A stretch of DNA of 64,000 nucleotides from Adhaeribacter aquaticus DSM 16391. GTDB lineage: Bacteria > Bacteroidota > Bacteroidia > Cytophagales > Hymenobacteraceae. Positions within the stretch are counted from its first letter, which is position 1. The number at the start of each line of letters is the position of its first letter. Position numbers and translations under genes: made by a program. The stretch is from positions 41,846 to 105,845 of the forward strand of contig NZ_AXBK01000003.1 of the NCBI RefSeq assembly GCF_000473365.1, written 5' to 3'. Of this stretch, positions 25,241-33,231 are shown piece by piece. The notes beneath the pieces are model-generated. The model was not told where the DNA came from. It did not search any database and worked only from the letters and a program-made list of their open reading frames with translations.

Positions 25241-25918
25241 TTATAATCCTTGAGCTTGTGCTATTTTATCGTCTATATTATCAAATCCGCCTACATAGCC
25301 TGGTAGATCGGCATCAATCCAATTGAATAAGTCATAAAGCTCTTTTTTTATGTTAATGGCTTCCTGAAAACTAATTTGTGGACCATGGAAACATATAGGT
25401 TCATTATGGTAAACTCTGTTTCTAAAGTCTCTTATTTTATTGAGGCTAGTAGCTATAATGGTTCTATTTACATTTCTTGGCTTATTTGCGAAGCATTGGA
25501 TAATTACACCATTTATTAAACGGTAGTGATGTGGCTCAAATAAGCTAGTCCAAAAGCCAAACATCATTTCTGCAATGATTTTTCCAGAAGTAACAGTTCC
25601 TCTATATAATATTTTATATTCTGCTTTCTGCACAGAGCCTTTCAAAAAGAATTTTGAAGGTCGTAATGATGGGTCACTCATAAATCCGTTCTTTTCGGAT
25701 AGTATCCAATCTGAACTTTTAAAGTGATTTGAGAGGTGGTGATTAATTGAATTCCTTAGGAAAATTTCAAATAGATTTAAAAGGGGGTAGAAAGCTTCTG
25801 CAACTTGTAAGTTTATGGAATACAACTGCAAGGCTTTTGGTTTTGATCCATTACAGGCAATAAGAAACCTATCTAACCGTGGTTGAGATACATAAAATTC
25901 TAACTTTTCGTATTTCAA
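25241..25918 (-). CDS. Abi-family HEPN protein (Abi_2/AbiD-AbiF-like)
   Basis: 225 residues matching the Abi_2 family: EKLEFYVSQPRLDRFLIACN at the start, ALQLYSINLQVAEAFYPLLN, EIFLRNSINHHLS, and a C-terminal HEPN motif RNRVYHNE (R-x4-H) near residue 168, the predicted RNase active site. Abi_2 proteins (AbiD, AbiF, AbiU types) cause abortive infection on phage attack. A candidate structured RNA with its own terminator is encoded divergently just upstream (25982-26060). This fits the published link between AbiF-type HEPN toxins and an adjacent noncoding RNA. A PLD-like gene lies on the other side of the RNA. Confidence 0.8.
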   Translation of the reverse strand: MKYEKLEFYVSQPRLDRFLIACNGSKPKALQLYSINLQVAEAFYPLLNLFEIFLRNSINHHLSNHFKSSDWILSEKNGFMSDPSLRPSKFFLKGSVQKAEYKILYRGTVTSGKIIAEMMFGFWTSLFEPHHYRLINGVIIQCFANKPRNVNRTIIATSLNKIRDFRNRVYHNEPICFHGPQISFQEAINIKKELYDLFNWIDADLPGYVGGFDNIDDKIAQAQGL

Positions 25919-25967
25919 GGTTCTTAAATTATAAATTAAAGTATTAACTTTTTTTAATAAAATCTCG

Positions 25968-25975
25968 TATATTTG
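25968..25975 (+). promoter_or_regulatory. -7 element for the candidate ncRNA
   Basis: TATATTTG is a perfect TAnnTTTG -7 element. It is placed so that transcription would start near 25981 and run through the hairpins to the terminator at 26060. There is no ORF between it and the terminator. A T-run lies at the -33 position instead of TTTG. Confidence 0.55.
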
Positions 25976-25981
25976 TAATGT

Positions 25982-26060
25982 AATGCTTGGTAAAGCCTCT
26001 TTCTTAGAAACGTAACCAAGTGGAAGAAAAGCAAGCCCCTCAAATTGAGGGGCTTTTTTT
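25982..26060 (+). ncRNA. candidate pseudoknotted small RNA next to Abi gene
   Basis: About 79 bases between a -7 element and a strong terminator, with no frame. CTTGGT (25986-25991) pairs with ACCAAG (26015-26020). The loop sequence TTTCTT (26000-26005) can pair with AAGAAA (26024-26029) downstream, giving an H-type pseudoknot. The RNA then ends in the terminator hairpin. It starts about 65 bases from the start codon of the HEPN Abi gene, on the opposite strand. It is read as a possible RNA antitoxin or guide-like partner of the Abi protein. Structure and pairing are from inspection only. Confidence 0.55.
26033..26060 (+). terminator. rho-independent terminator
   Basis: AAGCCCCTC and GAGGGGCTT form a perfect 9-base stem with loop AAATT, followed by a run of seven Ts. 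It ends the candidate ncRNA. The region from here to 26401 shows no gene. Confidence 0.85.
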
Positions 26061-26401
26061 ATGGAGAATATCCTACCAATACGACCAACTCCAATTCTTT
26101 TCCGGTAAAGCTTTTGGCTAAATATAGTAAAAGTGTAACGAAATAAACCTTATCTCTTTTCAATAAACTAAGTTATCCGAGGCCATAAAAAAAGGATGCA
26201 ATCAGCTTTTAGCCTGCCCGATGCTAAGTTTCAAAATTAATAATTGTCAGATATGAAGCAACTTGATTTTGGGGATACTTACATATGGACTTCCTGAATG
26301 GTTAGAGATTTAATAATGAAGAATAATGACATGCAAAAAAAATAAAAAGAATTAAACAGCTTTTTTAGCCCGACCTTTAGTTGAAATTAAAAGGAAAACC
26401 A

Positions 26402-27226
26402 ATGAAAATTATTCAACCTGCAGAAATCGCTGGAAAAATAATGACATTAATTGATCTTTCGGATCAACATGTGATACTTGTTTCACCATATAATAATATT
26501 TCCAAATGGCCGAAGCTGACAAATCGAATCGAAAAAGCGTTATCTAGAAATGTTTCAGTAATATGGTATGTTAGGGAAAATGAGGGAAATAAGAAAGAGG
26601 TAGAAGCTTTGGGCGTTTCCTGTTATGAAATACCGAGACTTCATTGTAAACTGTATTTAAATGAAACTTCTGCAATTATAACTTCAATGAACTTGAATAT
26701 TGCTTCAGATACAGGATCCTTAGATATTGGATTTGAAACGGAGACAATACAAGAATATAAAGAAATTTTAACTTTTGTCGAAAAGTTTATTAAGCCTTGG
26801 GAAAGCAAAACAGTTGATCACAGGTTATTAAATTGGGGTACTTTTGAAGAATTGGTTATTTCCTACATAATAACTAAGGGCCTCCAGAAGATTAGTGATA
26901 TACAGACAACAACTAAGGTAATATTAATACTTTATAAAAAATACTACGAAATAGCAATAGAATTAAACGAAAGGCCACGGCTAATATTGAATATAAAAGG
27001 GGATCATAAACTTCGAGAACAGAAATATCTAGAGTTGAAAGTCATAAAATCTAAAATAGAAAACGAAATCGGATTTGAAATTGATTATGGTAATCAAATG
27101 AAGAGATTAAAATTCTCACTTTACAATCGGAACTCTAATCAACCCGAAAATTTTGATAAAAAAGACGCAATTTTGAAAATTGATAAAATTGTAAATACAT
27201 TAAATAAACATATTGACATAAGCTAA
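26402..27226 (+). CDS. phospholipase D-like nuclease
   Basis: 274 residues from the ATG at 26402. The N-terminal 130 residues are a PLD-type domain: VILVSPYNNISKWPKLTNRI, VIWYVREN and the catalytic HxK motif with downstream Ser-Asn in RLHCKLYLNETSAIITSMNL. A single HxK domain suggests a homodimer, as in BfiI-type nucleases. The C-terminal 120 residues are of unknown fold with a charged end. Single-domain PLD nucleases occur in restriction and phage defence. It follows the Abi gene and small RNA on the opposite strand and may belong to the same defence unit. A TTG at 26381 was not chosen because ATG is 21 bases further. Confidence 0.7.
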   Translation: MKIIQPAEIAGKIMTLIDLSDQHVILVSPYNNISKWPKLTNRIEKALSRNVSVIWYVRENEGNKKEVEALGVSCYEIPRLHCKLYLNETSAIITSMNLNIASDTGSLDIGFETETIQEYKEILTFVEKFIKPWESKTVDHRLLNWGTFEELVISYIITKGLQKISDIQTTTKVILILYKKYYEIAIELNERPRLILNIKGDHKLREQKYLELKVIKSKIENEIGFEIDYGNQMKRLKFSLYNRNSNQPENFDKKDAILKIDKIVNTLNKHIDIS

Positions 27227-27367
27227 CACTGCAAATACGCCATTTCTGCATTTGTTTCTGCAGGAAGTACTCAAACTAATTGAATTAGCTAAATAGAAAA
27301 AATTATACCGCCAATTGAGTAGATGTAAACATATGGACAGCAAATCTTACTGTTGAATAACATGCTA

Positions 27368-28405
27368 CTATCTTAATTTCGGCCCTTTTGGCTTTGGTTT
27401 TATTTCTTCCCCTAATTTTTCGCCTTTTGCAATTTTTTGAATTTGACTAATAGCCTGCTCAAAGCGTTTAGCATCGTTATAGTCGGCGGTTCCCGGTTTA
27501 ATGGCCGGATGGGTAACTACGGCCTTTATTACTTTATCAAAACTGTCCTGATTCCCTTTTAAGGAGAACTCATTAAACCTTACTTGCACGAGTCGCTCCT
27601 GAAATTTACCAATGGGTTCTAATCCCCGGAATGCCGGTAACATTTCCAGTACCCGAATACCGGTAACATCAAATTCCCGTTTAGCTTCCATTTTTAATAA
27701 ATGTTCTGACGGTTTAGGCGTGGGAGCTGGCGGGATGTTCCTTATTTCCTCTGCTTCTTTGGTTTTCATTGGACGGGTAATGGTTCGCAACATTTCTTTC
27801 AAAGCTTCCAGGTTTTTATTGCTGTCATTTCCGCCATGCTGCCGGACCATTCCAATATCCCGGGCCCGGTTGTAATCATCCATTTTATTTAAGCTGTAAA
27901 AATCAAGGCTGTACCCTGCTTCATAACCAAGCTGCGTAAAAGCGGCTTGCATTGTTCTGCCGTTGCCCTCCCGGAATGTATGCGTGTAGTTGTATTGGTC
28001 TAGGTAATAAGCTGCCCGGTCAATAAATTTATCGAAGGGCAAGCCTTTTAAAAAATTTTCGTGCTCTAATTGATTGGATAATGCTTTTAAATTAATATTT
28101 ATATCCGGAAAAGGCGCAAAAACCATTACTTCCTTGTTTCCGGTTGCATAAGTCTCTTTATGTCCCTGGAAACACCGGTCAGCTCTGGTTTCCCCCGCCC
28201 AGGGATAAATATCTGAAAACAGGGCTTTGTGAATTTCTTTAAAGTGGTCAGCATCAAATTTACCGCCGGGTATTCCCCCCCTATCGTTTAATCGGGATAA
28301 ATTAACCCAGGAAATATTAGCTTCTGTTTTGGCTAATTCTTTGGAATCTTTTATATTAAAATTATTTAACAGAACGCCATTACTATCTGAAAATCCATCT
28401 TCCAT
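27368..28405 (-). CDS. Fic/Doc-family toxin with C-terminal delivery-like tail
   Basis: 345 residues. Residues about 35-190 form a Fic AMP-transferase domain with the motif HTFREGNGRTMQAAF (HxFxxGNGR intact; the last Arg of HxFxxGNGRxxR is Gln). The flap region DRGGIPGGKF is visible earlier. After residue 215 a Pro-rich linker leads to a second region, RALEMLPAF-like and VRFNEFSLKGNQDS, and a basic end KPKPKGPKLR. The layout, Fic plus an extra C-terminal part with a VbhA-like antitoxin gene 4 bases upstream, recalls Bartonella VbhT, a Fic toxin moved by a conjugative type IV system. Delivery is inferred. Confidence 0.8.
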   Translation of the reverse strand: MEDGFSDSNGVLLNNFNIKDSKELAKTEANISWVNLSRLNDRGGIPGGKFDADHFKEIHKALFSDIYPWAGETRADRCFQGHKETYATGNKEVMVFAPFPDININLKALSNQLEHENFLKGLPFDKFIDRAAYYLDQYNYTHTFREGNGRTMQAAFTQLGYEAGYSLDFYSLNKMDDYNRARDIGMVRQHGGNDSNKNLEALKEMLRTITRPMKTKEAEEIRNIPPAPTPKPSEHLLKMEAKREFDVTGIRVLEMLPAFRGLEPIGKFQERLVQVRFNEFSLKGNQDSFDKVIKAVVTHPAIKPGTADYNDAKRFEQAISQIQKIAKGEKLGEEIKPKPKGPKLR

Positions 28406-28409
28406 TATT

Positions 28410-28664
28410 CTACGCTATATTTTCGGAAGGAACTCCCGCATATTTGGCTTTAGTATTAGTCAATAAAATTTCGTGTACTTCATCCAAAGAAAGTTCACCA
28501 TCAACGTAACGCTGCATCGTTGCAATTGTAAAATCGTCCGGCATCGGCGCATTGGTAAGAACACAAGCAAGAGAATTTAAAACTAACTTCTCCCGCTTCA
28601 ACCTGGCTTCCAGTTCTTGCGGGGTTAAACCTGGTTGGGCCGGTTTAAAAACATTTAAATTCAT
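28410..28664 (-). CDS. VbhA-like antitoxin of the Fic toxin
   Basis: 84 residues in a short helical protein with the VbhA C-terminal pattern MQRYVDGELSLDEVHEILL (family form: xxFVxGExxLDExxxxL). It ends 4 bases before the fic start, so the two are translationally coupled. In VbhA the inhibitory helix carries SxxxE[GN], whose Glu points into the Fic active site. Here the aligned stretch reads ACVLTNAPMP, with Cys for Ser and Asn-Ala where Glu-Gly is expected. Either the inhibitory mechanism differs or my alignment is off. Two GCTAGC palindromes lie 83 and 182 bases upstream of its ATG. Confidence 0.65.
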   Translation of the reverse strand: MNLNVFKPAQPGLTPQELEARLKREKLVLNSLACVLTNAPMPDDFTIATMQRYVDGELSLDEVHEILLTNTKAKYAGVPSENIA

Positions 28665-28746
28665 GTCGTAGATGCTTTAAAAGGTTATTTATACGTTTAA
28701 AAACGGATTCAGGATAGTAATATTTATATCTAAATCAAAACAAAAA

Positions 28747-28896
28747 GCTAGCATTTTTAGTGCCTGGAGCGCTGCTGCCGGCAGCAAATTGCTAACATCT
28801 TCAGAGGTATTTTGGATTTGCCGGCACCTGATCCGGGGGAGTAATGCTAGCAAAATCCGGTCCTGCAGGACCGGATCTGGACCAAATTTGCTAGCA
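28747..28896. promoter_or_regulatory. palindrome cluster upstream of antitoxin-fic
   Basis: Three GCTAGC sites (28747-28752, 28846-28851, 28890-28895), two of them within full TGCTAGCA, surround two more perfect palindromes: TGCTGCCGGCAGCA (28773-28786) and the 22-base ATCCGG-TCCTGCAGGA-CCGGAT (28855-28876). The rest of 28665-29200 holds no gene. The set looks like operator DNA for a plasmid regulator or a cis-acting plasmid site. Confidence 0.55.
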
Positions 28897-29200
28897 TGAT
28901 TAAATATTCAAGAATAATTTCAAAATACAAATTTTAATTAACTTCCCAGCTCTAGCCGGTTCGTTTTGGGATTAAATATTTCGGCTAACTCCAAATAGTT
29001 CAGGCCAATTTTTCAATATTTTACCTTTATTAGCACCATCGGCCACTTGAAAGGTTCTAACTAATTGTTTCGTAATTTAAATTAGTGCTTAGGGCTTTTC
29101 CATCACATCATACAAGCGCTTTTCCAATTGCAAAATTTAACGTGTTAAGCTTTAAGAATCCAGGTAAGCAAACACTTACCTGGTTCTTTTGGTTATTACC

Positions 29201-30187
29201 TTATAAGGCAAATTCAGCGATATTATTAAAGGCTTTCAGATCCGCTTTAAAACGCTCATTAATAGTCAGAGCAGATTTACCATTAAATAAGGCGTAATTA
29301 GCTGCATTATATACCAACCAAAGGTTAGCATCAGTTTGCAACAATTTTTCTTCTTCCCGTAGCCGTTCAACGGCTAAAGAAGCCAGCTTTTTAGGTAAAC
29401 CGGCGGTAGCTATTACTTTTTGCACGTCGGCATCAGAAGGAGTAGCCACCTGAATTAATTTGTTATAAACTGTACCGGTTACGGATTCGCTGCGCTGCAA
29501 GAAATTGCGTACGATATTAGCAAGATGCTCTTTAAATATCTCCAGGTTTAACCCTTTGTGGTTTAAGGTTTCAGCTAAAACCTTTTCCTCTTTTTTGATC
29601 CGCTCAATGTTAACCAACTCAACTTTTTCTTTTATGGCATTCAGGTACTTTTTTGGCTGGCCGTTCGCTAACCAGTTAAAATATTCTTCTAAACTCATAA
29701 ATTCGTCTGCCCAGGCCATCAGGCCATTGGAACAGATCTGGCGGTAATAGGAAACCTTTACTTTTTCCTCGTTAGTGGCTTCGATGGAATTTCCCTGAAT
29801 GTTAAAAGGGCTTTTTCCGGTGTAGCTGTTATTAATAATCAGGTTTTTCTTTAGAACTTCATCACCCACTTTTAAGCTGTCCGGAAGAATAATATTCATA
29901 GAAAATTCGCCTGAGGGGGTAAATCGGGTAGCTAAGCAATAATCGGTGGTAACGCTGTCTATAACAGATCGGATCAGCTCGTTAGGAATAAGGGTGTATT
30001 CATGGCTTTGCAGGGCAAAAATATGTTGCGTTCCATTTGGCATATAACCCACAATTGCCCGTTGGCGGTCGGATGGCAATAATTTATAAGAACCAGGTAG
30101 AAGATCCTGTAACTTTTCTTCCTGTACCGGAAAGCAAATATTATCCCAGAAAGTACTTTTATCTAAATTTGTGCTTTGCGTGCTCAT
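29201..30187 (-). CDS. DUF932 protein
   Basis: 328 residues with the DUF932 pattern: YKLLPSDRQRAIVGYMPNG, HEYTLIPNELIRSVIDSV, YYRQICSNGLMAWADEF and a C-terminal LWLVYNAANYALFNGKSALT followed by INERFKADLKAFN. DUF932 proteins are common on plasmids and phages (some are called plasmid or phage/plasmid-like protein TIGR03299) and are of unknown role. It is one of the three genes with the conserved minus-strand promoter, and a TTTTGCAATTGT motif lies 10 bases before its ATG. Confidence 0.8.
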   Translation of the reverse strand: MSTQSTNLDKSTFWDNICFPVQEEKLQDLLPGSYKLLPSDRQRAIVGYMPNGTQHIFALQSHEYTLIPNELIRSVIDSVTTDYCLATRFTPSGEFSMNIILPDSLKVGDEVLKKNLIINNSYTGKSPFNIQGNSIEATNEEKVKVSYYRQICSNGLMAWADEFMSLEEYFNWLANGQPKKYLNAIKEKVELVNIERIKKEEKVLAETLNHKGLNLEIFKEHLANIVRNFLQRSESVTGTVYNKLIQVATPSDADVQKVIATAGLPKKLASLAVERLREEEKLLQTDANLWLVYNAANYALFNGKSALTINERFKADLKAFNNIAEFAL

Positions 30188-30196
30188 AGTTGTATA

Positions 30197-30212
30197 TTTT
30201 GCAATTGTTAAA
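30197..30212 (-). promoter_or_regulatory. TTTTGCAATTG motif before DUF932
   Basis: This motif ends close to the ATG of DUF932 on the minus strand. The same motif lies directly before the ParA gene start (46848-46861) and before the 34142 gene (34556-34570), and at five other plasmid locations. Being so near start codons it may be a leader element or operator. Confidence 0.45.
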
Positions 30213-30220
30213 CTGTATCC

Positions 30221-30293
30221 TTATATAAATATACGAAAAATACATTCAAAAGTATACAAAAACTGCATTTTTATTTTTCCACAAATTTTTGAC
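30221..30293 (-). promoter_or_regulatory. conserved minus-strand promoter, copy 2 (DUF932)
   Basis: Nearly identical over about 70 bases to 35607-35682 upstream of ArdC: shared blocks are TATATAAATATACGAAAA, AAGTATACAAAAACT and TTTTATTT-TCCACAA (plus-strand text). Read on the minus strand, TTTTTGTATAC and TATATTTATA are spaced like Bacteroidota -33/-7 elements. GTATAC in the middle is palindromic and could be an operator. Confidence 0.6.
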
Positions 30294-30501
30294 ATTCAGC
30301 CTTTTCCCTTCTCTATCTCCATTTCAAAAGCTATTTAAGTTCTAGGGCCGCCAATTTACAAGAGATTCAACTTGGGTAGTATTAGCCTTTAACTGACCTT
30401 TAATTGTTTTAAATCCTGTTCTGACCCGGATGCCTAATGCATAGATGTAGCGACCAGCTAATAATTTACTGGATTGGCAGTATTCATTGGCTGATTTCAC
30501 G

Positions 30502-30744
30502 ATTAAGCACATTGGCCAGTTTCAGACGGTAATCCCGTTTGAGTTAGGGGACAGCGACCGAGAAGCTGTGTAGCTCAAAAATCGGATGCGGGATATTGGA
30601 ATCCTAGATGCCAAACTGATTAACCAAGTATTAGATAGTACGGAGCTCCGGAAAAAAGCAAATAAATGTTTATATGATATTGCGCTACGCCGGAAAGAAA
30701 TTACTAACCCTGGTGGCAATTTCCACACGACTATGGGCATCTGA
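30502..30744 (+). pseudogene. C-terminal remnant of an unknown plasmid protein
   Basis: The frame runs IKHIGQFQTVIPFELGDSD, a TAG stop at about 30571, then LKNRMRDIGILDAKLINQVL and LRRKEITNPGGNFHTTMGI to the TGA at 30742. The codon use is coding-like on both sides of the stop, so this is a decayed tail of a larger gene. The family is not recognised. The remaining bases between 30294 and 30848 show no gene. Confidence 0.5.
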
Positions 30745-30848
30745 TTTCTATCTTAACTTATAAAACCTGTTTTTTATTTTCATCATTAAATTAAATACCT
30801 TTAAGAATTGTAATTAAATGAGATTATTTATTAAACAAATTAAGGACT

Positions 30849-31241
30849 ATGAAAAACCCTGGACAGAATATTCCAACAGCAGAGGAGTATCTAGCTAGAC
30901 ATGCCGCTGACGAAGCTATGGTAAATGAGTTCATGGGTACTGAGCGCGTAAGATACGGAAGTTCAATGCACGCGCTCTGGCCAGTCATAGAAGCGCTGGA
31001 AGATATCGATTACAAGGCCTTTTTCAGCAAGACTGACACTAAAGTGACTGAGAGACATCAGTCCTTGCACGATAAACTCGGAGCAGTTCGCTTCAGAGAA
31101 ATGTTCCCCATCTACGCTGGTGTTATCCGGGGCGATGAAGTCCTGTACGAAAAGAACGGTGCCAATGACTATGGTACTATGTTTAAAGTCATAGTCAATC
31201 TCTTAAAGAACAACAAAGACATCAAGAGAATAAATACATGA
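30849..31241 (+). CDS. hypothetical 130-residue protein
   Basis: A soluble helical protein beginning MKNPGQNIPTAEEYLARHAA, with a conserved-looking core SMHALWPVIEALEDIDYKAF and ending with YGTMFKVIVNLLKNNKDI. Its G+C content is higher than its neighbours. It is monocistronic, with two terminators behind it (31271-31302 and 31336-31371). No family is recognised. Confidence 0.5.
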   Translation: MKNPGQNIPTAEEYLARHAADEAMVNEFMGTERVRYGSSMHALWPVIEALEDIDYKAFFSKTDTKVTERHQSLHDKLGAVRFREMFPIYAGVIRGDEVLYEKNGANDYGTMFKVIVNLLKNNKDIKRINT

Positions 31242-31270
31242 AAGAAACAGCCTTTATGGCAATTACAAAA

Positions 31271-31371
31271 GGGAATAAACTATAACGAAAACCAGAATTC
31301 CCTTTTTATTCAACATAAAACCTGTTATAAAAGAAAACCCCTTCCCAGCGTTCTGAACGGGGCTTTTTTTT
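31271..31371 (+). terminator. two terminators; second inside dispersed repeat copy 2
   Basis: GGGAAT (31271) pairs with ATTCCC (31297-31302) followed by five Ts. Then CCCCTTC (31338-31344) pairs with GAACGGGG (31355-31362) followed by eight Ts. The stretch 31309-31358 is the inverted copy of the repeat at 21392-21446. Confidence 0.6.
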
Positions 31372-31509
31372 AGAGTTTTTCTGGTACTTTTATAAGAAAA
31401 GGTAAAAATAGTTTTCCATTCACTTTTAATTTATATTGATTCGATATTAAAAGTGTCGCCTGTTTGTTCATTGGTGACTTAATATTTAAAAATAATTAAT
31501 TAAATTTTT

Positions 31510-31788
31510 ATGATTGAAGATTTAAAAGGCTTACATAGATTATATAATGAAGTCGGCAAAATTCAAGATAGACTTCCAAATAAAAGAGGAAAAAAAGACT
31601 ACTCGGACATAGAATATGAGATAATCAAAAAAGCCACTGAATTAAGAAATAACTGTGACAGCATTATTCTAAAACTTAAACAAAATAATCAACTGAACTT
31701 ATTTTCAGAAGTAGATAATATTAAGCATGGAGCTCAGGAAATCATAAATAATCCCTATTTAAAAAAAGGCGGACAGGTAGATATTTGA
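31510..31788 (+). CDS. hypothetical 92-residue helical protein
   Basis: Almost entirely helical and charged: MIEDLKGLHRLYNEVGKIQD, YSDIEYEIIKKATELRNNCD, SIILKLKQNNQLNLFSEVDN. It could form a coiled-coil dimer. It is the first of four small plus-strand genes (31510-33131) that look like one group. No signal peptide or family is recognised; its function is unknown. Confidence 0.5.
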   Translation: MIEDLKGLHRLYNEVGKIQDRLPNKRGKKDYSDIEYEIIKKATELRNNCDSIILKLKQNNQLNLFSEVDNIKHGAQEIINNPYLKKGGQVDI

Positions 31789-31864
31789 ATTAGATAGTAT
31801 ATTAGAGCAACTTAATTTTAAAAAAATTATCTTTTCATTTATAGTTCAACTAAACCAATAGAAT

Positions 31865-32422
31865 ATGGGTATTTTTAGCGGCATTTTTAGCAGTAAAAGT
31901 GGGGATGAGTCTTTTGGAGATTTATATGTAGCCATAAGCAAGGTGATTGGCTATTTCAAAACCTCCTCTAATGCCAGTGATAAAAAAGGTATACATCTTG
32001 AGGCTGCTATACTAAGCATAGTGGTAATGCGGAAGCTTGTAAAACAAATGTCTCCAGAGCATGAAGCCCGCTATAACCAGTTATACTCATCTTTCATTAA
32101 CGATTACTTTAATAGGAATACGATTGAAATTATGCATAGTACTGATAGGGATTTTATGATGAAATTCGTAAATATGCGTTTATCTGAATTTTCCAAAGAA
32201 TTAGACAGCTTTAATAGTAGTGAAGGACAGTTCCAACCAGCCAAAATAATTAGCAGCATTTATGGAAAGCCATTGCAAATGGTTCCAGAACTTTACTTAG
32301 ACCCTATGCTTCAAATTAGATTTATACAAGACTTGGGGCACATTATGGATATTTTAATTGAAGCTATCCCTAAAATTTCAAAGGAAATTTCAAGAGTAAA
32401 GGCTAAAGCAGCCTTAGGGTAA
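31865..32422 (+). CDS. hypothetical 185-residue protein
   Basis: The N-terminus MGIFSGIFSSKSGDESFGDL has a Gly at position 2 and a Phe-rich start that may contact the membrane. The rest is helical, with an Arg/Lys-Met-rich middle (AAILSIVVMRKLVKQMSPEH) and a hydrophobic C-terminal helix (IMDILIEAIPKISKEISRVK). Second in the four-gene group. No family is recognised. Confidence 0.5.
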   Translation: MGIFSGIFSSKSGDESFGDLYVAISKVIGYFKTSSNASDKKGIHLEAAILSIVVMRKLVKQMSPEHEARYNQLYSSFINDYFNRNTIEIMHSTDRDFMMKFVNMRLSEFSKELDSFNSSEGQFQPAKIISSIYGKPLQMVPELYLDPMLQIRFIQDLGHIMDILIEAIPKISKEISRVKAKAALG

Positions 32423-32495
32423 TAGTTTCTAGATTAAAAAATTCATGGTGCCTTTATAACTGGCGTCATTATATTTTATCTAAAAACTTCAAAAT

Positions 32496-32771
32496 ATGAA
32501 TAATTATTTAAGGAATATATTGGTAGCTATTTCAATTAGTGTAATCATTGGACTTGGTTTTTCCTTTTATTTTAATAATCAGATTGAGAATAATATTAGT
32601 ATGGGCACTACAGATTATTTTGAGGGTGACCAGCAAAGAAAAATTATCAACGAAGGAATCTTTGTTTTTACCTCAATTGGCGCTGTATTATTAGTTATTA
32701 TAACTTGTATAGTTACCTATTTTTCAAATAAGTCTAAATCCAACTTGGACATAATGAATAAACCTTCTTAA
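32496..32771 (+). CDS. hypothetical small membrane protein, two TM segments
   Basis: 91 residues with membrane segments at residues about 5-25 (NILVAISISVIIGLGFSFYF) and 51-73 (EGIFVFTSIGAVLLVIITCI), separated by an acidic loop, with a short basic tail. Third in the small-gene group. No family is recognised. Two-span proteins of this size near plasmid genes can be holin-like, toxin-like or immunity proteins. Confidence 0.5.
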   Translation: MNNYLRNILVAISISVIIGLGFSFYFNNQIENNISMGTTDYFEGDQQRKIINEGIFVFTSIGAVLLVIITCIVTYFSNKSKSNLDIMNKPS

Positions 32772-32837
32772 TTATTGCTCGGGTGAAGTTCAATTACTTA
32801 ATTATTTCTTTTATGTTTTCTTGAATAAATTAAAACT

Positions 32838-33131
32838 ATGATTTGGATTTTTGTAATTATCGGAGCAGTAGTGTTGTTTTTATTCCTATCAAAAGGAAGC
32901 GGAGAACAGACAATCACAAACCGAAAAGATGGGGATATTTATACTTTGGCGTCAATGCGACATATCCAACAAATATTAGTTAAAGATGGTTTGACTAAAG
33001 GTTCAAGTTCATATCAATCAGAAGCAAATCGCTTGGTAGATAATTATATTAATAGAAATTTCAATGGAGAAAGTGAAGCAATGAAACAAGGCAGAAAAGA
33101 CAGATATATGGGAATTCTAATGAACATCTAA
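32838..33131 (+). CDS. hypothetical small protein with N-terminal anchor
   Basis: 97 residues. An N-terminal membrane anchor (MIWIFVIIGAVVLFLFLSKG) is followed by a soluble helical domain with SMRHIQQILVKDGLTKGSSS and EAMKQGRKDRYMGILM. Last in the four-gene group. It has a repeat-free, ordinary sequence. No family is recognised. Confidence 0.5.
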   Translation: MIWIFVIIGAVVLFLFLSKGSGEQTITNRKDGDIYTLASMRHIQQILVKDGLTKGSSSYQSEANRLVDNYINRNFNGESEAMKQGRKDRYMGILMNI

Positions 33132-33231
33132 GCTTAAAATTAAAAAAACTATGGCTAACAAAACAGCTAATGAATCTTATTCCTTCCTTTCTTCTCTTTC
33201 TACTTAAGTTAATATATATTTACAAATATAG

